NCBI GenBank assembly: GCA_021323255.1
Contig: JAJTCL010000075.1
Span: forward strand, 1 to 9,936
DNA length: 9,936 nucleotides
Direction: 5' to 3'
DNA from: Propionibacteriaceae bacterium
Lineage (GTDB): Bacteria > Actinomycetota > Actinomycetes > Propionibacteriales > Propionibacteriaceae
Both the position numbers and the translations under genes were made by a program. Numbering within the stretch: the first letter of the stretch is position 1; each line of letters starts with the position of its first letter. Shown here piece after piece: positions 6,252 to 9,936 of the stretch. The notes beneath the pieces were generated by a model. That model was not told the origin of the DNA. It saw only the letters and a program-made list of their open reading frames with translations, and searched no databases.

Positions 6252-8318
6252 CTACCTGCGCCCAGACACTGGGGGGTTGATTGCCCACTCGTTGTTTTCT
6301 GCCCAGTCGAGGAAGAACCAGCCCATGACGACGGTGACCTCCGCGGTCGCTGTGAGCCAGACACTGGTCCCGCCGTCGTTCAGCAAGGTGCCGAGAATCG
6401 CGACGATCAAGATGGCAATGAGCGTGCTACGAACGGTCGTGAAGTCCGGCGAGATTCGGGACACCAGGTAGGTCATGATCGTTATCCACAGCATGACACC
6501 GATCAGCAGCGACCCGATGCCCAGCGGGGAGGTCACCGTTTCGGCGGCAGCGATCGCCTTACGGCTGATCACATCGAGTGCGTCTCCGTCCAGGATGCGT
6601 TGCACAAAATTGCCCAGGTGACTCCGCTGATCCGGTCCGCGAATCCAGTCCAGCACGGAGATCGCTCCGATCGTCAGCACCGCAGCCCCGGCAATCGCCA
6701 ACAGCTTCAGCCAGGTGATCTTGACACCGGAGAGCACCAGCATCAGCCACAGCACCGCCGGGGTCAGCGCAATGACGCCGCCGAAGTCGCTACCCATGGA
6801 AGGCCAGCCCTCGCAGATCACGATGCCAAATCCGATCAGTCCGGCGGCAGCGACAGCCGCGACGCGCCGTCCGGCGGTCAGGTATCGGTGGGCGAGGTAA
6901 CCAGCCAGGAAGAGTCCGGCGGTCGCGTACGCCGCGAAGGTCACATTTCCGAAGCCGTACCAGCGCAAGCCGAAGATGGGTCGCGAATTGAGCATCGAAC
7001 CCGGTTGCATCACCGCACCCAGAGCCGCATCTACGGTGAACACGGCGACGGTAATCGCAACCGCGGCGATGGCGTTGGGCACCTGTGCTAGCCGGCCGAC
7101 AAGGAGCGCCAGTGCCGTCAAGATGACCGACCAGGCCGCCACCAGGAGGCTGAGGAACAGGCCCGGCGAACCGCTGTTCTGCCACGGCACGGCGCCGGTG
7201 AGCATCATGGCGGCGGCGAGTACTCCACCGAAGGTCAAGATCAGCTTGGGCAGCGCAAACCTACTCCGCAGCGTACCCAATACCAAGATCACGAACAGCA
7301 GACCGCCGCCGAGGCCGAGTGCCAGGTAACCAATCGTCACTGCATCCGATAGCGCGGCAATGGAGTTGATCTTGGCATCGATGCCATCCACGGTGAGGTC
7401 TGCGGTGTAAACCGCAAACGGCGAACCATCAACAGCCACTGATGACCCTGGGGCTCCGAAGTCGATCAAGGTCCGGGTCAGATCAGTCAGCGTCACTATT
7501 CCCTCGCGCCGGGTGCTCGCCGAGGTCAACCAGCCGGGCAGCGTGGTGCCGAGCCGATAGACGACCTGCAGACTCGGGTCGTCGGAGCCAGCAGCCGGCC
7601 CGACACCGGTCACGATCAGGGTGATGTCCTCGCGATCGGCTAACTGTGTGATGACCTGGTCGGACAGTGATCCCGCGTCCACCAGCGTGATCGGACACTG
7701 GGTTTGCATGCCACCGGCGATGAACTCCTCTGGCCTTTGATAGCCGGCGACGCTGCCGTCCGGCTTGGCAGCGGCAAGAGCTGCTCCAGGACCGACAGCC
7801 CCAACACATCCGGGGACCGAACCACCGAGCGTGCCCAGCTGCGCGTCACCGCGGCGGGCGGCAGCAGCCGCCTGGCGCGCTGCCCAGTCGGTCACCTTTC
7901 CGTTCTGGACCTCAGGAGCACATAGACCACCGACCGAGGCTCGGCGACCGGCCCCTAGCGTGGTCCAGCCAGCTGCGGCACAGTCGCCGACATACCGGGG
8001 GCGGACCGAGACAGTCCCCGCCTGCGCATCGTTGAGGTGAGAGTCCAGCACAGCCCGGTCTGCCGGCGTCAGTGCGGTCCGACCCGTCACCCCGACTACC
8101 ACAACACGATCGGTGAAGATCGCCGACTGCTGCGGCTGATCGGCCAGAGCGTTGATGCCCCGAAGCCCGAGGAACAGCACGCCCAATGCCAGGAGCAGAA
8201 ATACCCACCACCAGCGCCGAAGTGGGCCGGCCTCATTCGGCTCATCCGCTACGGAGCCGCCGACCGGGTGACGCCGCGGCGATTGCCGGACGCCGGATGA
8301 GCGTCGTCCGTCGGCCAC
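6252..8318 (-). CDS. Polytopic membrane protein with degenerate alkaline-phosphatase-like extracytoplasmic domain
   Basis: The function of this 688-residue protein is unknown. A basic cytoplasmic N-terminus (about 1-35) is followed by a first membrane segment (about 36-54). A soluble region of about 270 residues (55-325) comes next, then roughly eleven hydrophobic segments (about 328-348, 358-375, 385-408, 415-436, 458-478, 484-502, 512-530, 534-556, 598-620, 630-646, 652-671). In the soluble region RVVVVGVTGR (71-80), AGWTTLGAGRRAS (116-128), CPITLVDAG (208-216) and LTSASTRREGIVTLTDLTRTLIDFGAP (264-290) resemble the layout of alkaline-phosphatase-superfamily domains, where a D-x-T-x-T-L-L element sits near the end. 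The usual metal-binding aspartate after the first strand is not visible, so catalysis is doubtful. C113, C133, C171 and C208 could form disulfides outside the cell. The membrane part has a conserved-looking GLRWYGFGN and a SMGSDFGG segment. The GTG start at 8318 lies 6 bases after the purQ stop, and the gene ends 10 bases before purL, so it is co-transcribed with purine genes. Confidence 0.9.
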   Translation of the reverse strand: MADGRRSSGVRQSPRRHPVGGSVADEPNEAGPLRRWWWVFLLLALGVLFLGLRGINALADQPQQSAIFTDRVVVVGVTGRTALTPADRAVLDSHLNDAQAGTVSVRPRYVGDCAAAGWTTLGAGRRASVGGLCAPEVQNGKVTDWAARQAAAAARRGDAQLGTLGGSVPGCVGAVGPGAALAAAKPDGSVAGYQRPEEFIAGGMQTQCPITLVDAGSLSDQVITQLADREDITLIVTGVGPAAGSDDPSLQVVYRLGTTLPGWLTSASTRREGIVTLTDLTRTLIDFGAPGSSVAVDGSPFAVYTADLTVDGIDAKINSIAALSDAVTIGYLALGLGGGLLFVILVLGTLRSRFALPKLILTFGGVLAAAMMLTGAVPWQNSGSPGLFLSLLVAAWSVILTALALLVGRLAQVPNAIAAVAITVAVFTVDAALGAVMQPGSMLNSRPIFGLRWYGFGNVTFAAYATAGLFLAGYLAHRYLTAGRRVAAVAAAGLIGFGIVICEGWPSMGSDFGGVIALTPAVLWLMLVLSGVKITWLKLLAIAGAAVLTIGAISVLDWIRGPDQRSHLGNFVQRILDGDALDVISRKAIAAAETVTSPLGIGSLLIGVMLWITIMTYLVSRISPDFTTVRSTLIAILIVAILGTLLNDGGTSVWLTATAEVTVVMGWFFLDWAENNEWAINPPVSGRR

Positions 8319-8324
8319 AGGATG

Positions 8325-9017
8325 CTAGACCCTGGCAGCGAGGAAGTTGATGACGCTACTGAAGATTGCGCGACCGTCCTGAGTCGGTCCGGTCAACGAA
8401 TCGACATTGTGCTCCGGGTGCGGCATCAGGCCAACCACGTTGCCGCGCTCATTGCAGATGCCGGCAATGTCGTTGAAGGAGCCGTTCGGGTTGCCGTTGA
8501 CGTATCGGAAGATCACCTGGCCCTCACCTTCTAGGCGACGCAGGGTCTCCTCGTCGGCCACGTAGCCGCCCTCCCCGCTCTTGAGCACGAGCGTGATGCC
8601 CTGGCCCTGGGTGAAGTCTGACGTCCAGGTGGTATCAACGGACTCCACTCGAAGATCTTGATCCTTGCAGACGAAGACCCGCACATCGTTGCGAATCAGC
8701 GCACCTGGCAGCAGATGCGCCTCGCACAGAATCTGAAAGCCGTTACAGATGCCCAGCACGGGCATCCCGTCATGAGCGGCTTTGATCACCTCGGTCATGA
8801 CAGGGGCGAATCTGGAGATGGCACCGCAGCGCAGGTAGTCCCCGTAGGAGAATCCGCCGGGCAAGATCACGGCTCGTACGTCGTCGAGGGTGTCGTCGCC
8901 GTGCCACAACGGCACCGGCTGGCCGCCGCAGAGCCGGATCGCCCGGAGCGCGTCCTGATCGTCAAGCGAGCCAGGAAAAGTGACTACACCAATCCTGGGG
9001 CCGACACTGGGGTCCAT
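8325..9017 (-). CDS. purQ: Phosphoribosylformylglycinamidine synthase glutaminase subunit PurQ
   Basis: PurQ is a class I (triad) glutamine amidotransferase that hydrolyses glutamine and passes ammonia to PurL. The 230-residue length is normal. The nucleophile is C91 in PVLGICNGFQILCE (86-99), and the other triad members are H200 and E202 in GLMPHPEHNV (196-205). PGGFSYGDYLRCGAI (53-67) is the family oxyanion-side block, and RIGVVTFPGSLDDQDA (8-23) is the typical opening strand. The ATG at 9017 overlaps the purS TGA by one base (TGATG on the minus strand), giving tight translational coupling. A GCAGGCGGG stretch just upstream may act as the ribosome site. It is followed after 6 bases by the membrane-protein gene instead of directly by purL, unlike the usual purSQL order. 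Confidence 0.98.
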   Translation of the reverse strand: MDPSVGPRIGVVTFPGSLDDQDALRAIRLCGGQPVPLWHGDDTLDDVRAVILPGGFSYGDYLRCGAISRFAPVMTEVIKAAHDGMPVLGICNGFQILCEAHLLPGALIRNDVRVFVCKDQDLRVESVDTTWTSDFTQGQGITLVLKSGEGGYVADEETLRRLEGEGQVIFRYVNGNPNGSFNDIAGICNERGNVVGLMPHPEHNVDSLTGPTQDGRAIFSSVINFLAARV

Positions 9018-9331
9018 CAGCCCGCCTGCGTAGCGAGCTCGGTTTGCTCGGCAGACTCGGCTTGGTCATCCTCCTCGGATGCCTCTGGAGCCTCCTCGAC
9101 GCGTACGTTGAAGGTTTCGATCACGGTGTTCGCCAGCAAGGTCTCTGCTGCCCGATGCACCTCGGCCAGCCGATCCTCGGTGATCTCACCGATGACATCA
9201 AGCTCAAACCGCTTGCCCTGGCGCACCGAGATGCCGGCAAAGCCCAGTCGCGCCAACGCACCGGTCACCGCCTTGCCCTGCGGATCCAGGATCTCCGGCT
9301 TCGGCATCACATCGACTACCACTCGCGCCAT
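9017..9331 (-). CDS. purS: Phosphoribosylformylglycinamidine synthase subunit PurS with acidic C-terminal tail
   Basis: PurS is the small bridging subunit that holds PurQ on PurL and helps the ammonia channel form. Residues 1-80 are classic PurS: ARVVVDVMPKPEILDPQGKA (2-21), GISVRQGKRFELDV (33-46) and LLANTVIETFNVRVE (65-79). The ATG at 9331 is chosen because the homologous region begins there; longer upstream frames read through the intergenic gap and into the shadow of the transporter gene. At 104 residues it is about 20-25 longer than the roughly 80 typical of the family. The excess is an acidic, Ala/Glu-rich tail (EEAPEASEEDDQAESAEQTE), probably disordered. No clear Shine-Dalgarno sequence precedes the start. 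It is the first gene of the pur cluster, 98 bases after the transporter gene on the same strand. Confidence 0.97.
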   Translation of the reverse strand: MARVVVDVMPKPEILDPQGKAVTGALARLGFAGISVRQGKRFELDVIGEITEDRLAEVHRAAETLLANTVIETFNVRVEEAPEASEEDDQAESAEQTELATQAG

Positions 9332-9339
9332 GCCTGCGG

Positions 9340-9345
9340 AGTCTA
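9340..9345 (-). promoter_or_regulatory. Candidate -10 element for purS operon (TAGACT)
   Basis: On the minus strand TAGACT fits the actinobacterial TANNNT -10 pattern and ends 8 bases before the purS ATG. Transcription would start at or within a few bases of the ATG, giving a leaderless mRNA, which agrees with the lack of a Shine-Dalgarno sequence. No good -35 hexamer is visible at 16-18 bases. The rest of the 98-base gap (9332-9429) shows only a small CGCTC/GAGCG hairpin (9361-9377) without a T tract, and no riboswitch-like structure that I could recognise. Confidence 0.35.
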
Positions 9346-9429
9346 GCCCGGCTTGCGCACCGCTCCTGGAAAGAGCGTGAAATAGCCGAGCGTGGCAGAG
9401 AACAGTCATTGAGACCCCAGGGGCGGCAC

Positions 9430-9936
9430 TCAGACAACGTCGCGGCGTACGGCCGAGAACACTCCGGCGAGGGCCGGAAGCAGGCACCATGCCGCAAGCA
9501 CCAGGGCAGCGAGCCACCACGGCGTCGGATCGCGTCCCGCGAACAGCACCGGTGAAGTGATCTCCAGCATGGCGTTGGTGGCCCCACTCGGCATCAGATT
9601 GAGCAGCTCGTCCCACCTCTTCAGGAAGAACACAATCGACACGATCGGCTCCACCAAGAACCCCAGGAAGATGCCGACCACCAAGGCGACCAGCATGTTC
9701 TTGATCAAGATTCCGATACCCATCCCGATCAAGGTCCACAGCGCGATCGAGCACGCCCCGAGAATGATGGAGCGCCAGGTTGCTGGCTCGTCCAGCAGGA
9801 ACCTCCCGCCGTGCTGCAGCACGAACGGAACCGAGACCAGCATGCCAGCCGCCACGCTGGTGATCCCGTAGATCACCCCGAAGATCAACAAGGCCTCCGC
9901 CTTGGCAAGTAGCAGCCGCACCCTGCGTGGCGTAGC
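9430..9936 (-). CDS. ABC-2-type transporter permease, 5'-truncated by window edge
   Basis: This is the C-terminal 168 residues of an integral membrane protein. The frame is open through the right edge (the last visible codons read ATPRRVRLLLAKAEALL), so the GTG at 9921 is internal and the true start is outside. Hydrophobic segments counted from that valine are at about 9-34, 49-70, 72-98 and 134-157. They are separated by a charged loop (KRWDELLNLMPSGATNAML, about 101-119). The TPRRxRLLLAK segment before a long hydrophobic helix and the final hydrophobic segment ending in basic residues (AVRRDVV) are typical of ABC-2 permeases of the ABC-type drug or lantibiotic exporter kind. Its ATPase partner would be expected just upstream, beyond the window. 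The substrate is unknown. Assignment rests on layout and sequence character, since the conserved N-terminal half is not visible. Confidence 0.75.
   Translation of the reverse strand, partial: ATPRRVRLLLAKAEALLIFGVIYGITSVAAGMLVSVPFVLQHGGRFLLDEPATWRSIILGACSIALWTLIGMGIGILIKNMLVALVVGIFLGFLVEPIVSIVFFLKRWDELLNLMPSGATNAMLEITSPVLFAGRDPTPWWLAALVLAAWCLLPALAGVFSAVRRDVV

Noticed and set aside
6242..6364. 41-residue N-terminal extension of PurL
   Set aside because: It overlaps the end of the membrane-protein gene, is Ser/Gln-rich and unlike PurL. The GTG at 6241 aligns with known PurL starts.
5967..7091. 374-codon open frame on the plus strand across the purL and membrane-protein junction
   Set aside because: It is antisense to two well-supported genes, and its predicted protein is rich in His, Arg, Gln and Asp with no recognisable domain. 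It is a typical GC-rich shadow frame.
9017..9754. 245-residue version of the purS frame starting far upstream
   Set aside because: The first 141 residues overlap the transporter gene in another frame and show no PurS homology. The PurS fold starts exactly at the ATG at 9331.
1..9936. A new defence, mobile or biosynthetic system
   Set aside because: All genes except the membrane protein fall into common housekeeping or regulatory families. No transposase, integrase, toxin-antitoxin pair, tRNA-associated att site or nuclease signature was seen.

Overview
The window is GC-rich chromosomal DNA with short intergenic gaps, GTG and ATG starts and few strong Shine-Dalgarno sites. This points to an actinobacterium. 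PurL, PurS and PurQ match actinobacterial proteins I remember, such as those of Mycobacterium tuberculosis, and the mix of genes would fit a Propionibacteriales-like organism. The family-level guess is weak and rests on recall, not on a search.

Layout from left to right: the 3' three-quarters of a glycerate kinase gene (+, cut by the left edge); a 101-base convergent gap holding a long imperfect inverted repeat; an M20 dipeptidase-like metallopeptidase (-); a small VOC/glyoxalase-fold protein (-); a short divergent control region with an imperfect dyad; a DeoR/HTH-WYL transcriptional regulator (+); then, convergent to it and all on the minus strand, the purine genes purS > purQ > a 12-TM membrane protein > purL; and finally the 3' end of an ABC-2-type transporter permease (-, cut by the right edge).

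PurS, PurQ and PurL together form the three-part phosphoribosylformylglycinamidine (FGAM) synthase, the fourth step of de novo purine synthesis. Their genes are almost certainly co-transcribed, with junctions of a 1-nt overlap, 6 nt and 10 nt. The unusual passenger is the 688-residue membrane protein lodged between purQ and purL. It has an extracytoplasmic domain that resembles a degenerate alkaline-phosphatase fold and about eleven C-terminal membrane segments.

The two most distinctive non-genic signals are a tandem plus inverted interspersed repeat (core CTTCGACAAGCTCAGGGCGC) that has expanded in frame inside purL, adding about 33 residues, and the 60-base hairpin between glycerate kinase and the peptidase. 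The rest is ordinary housekeeping sequence. I did not find convincing evidence for a defence system, mobile element, CRISPR array or RNA gene.
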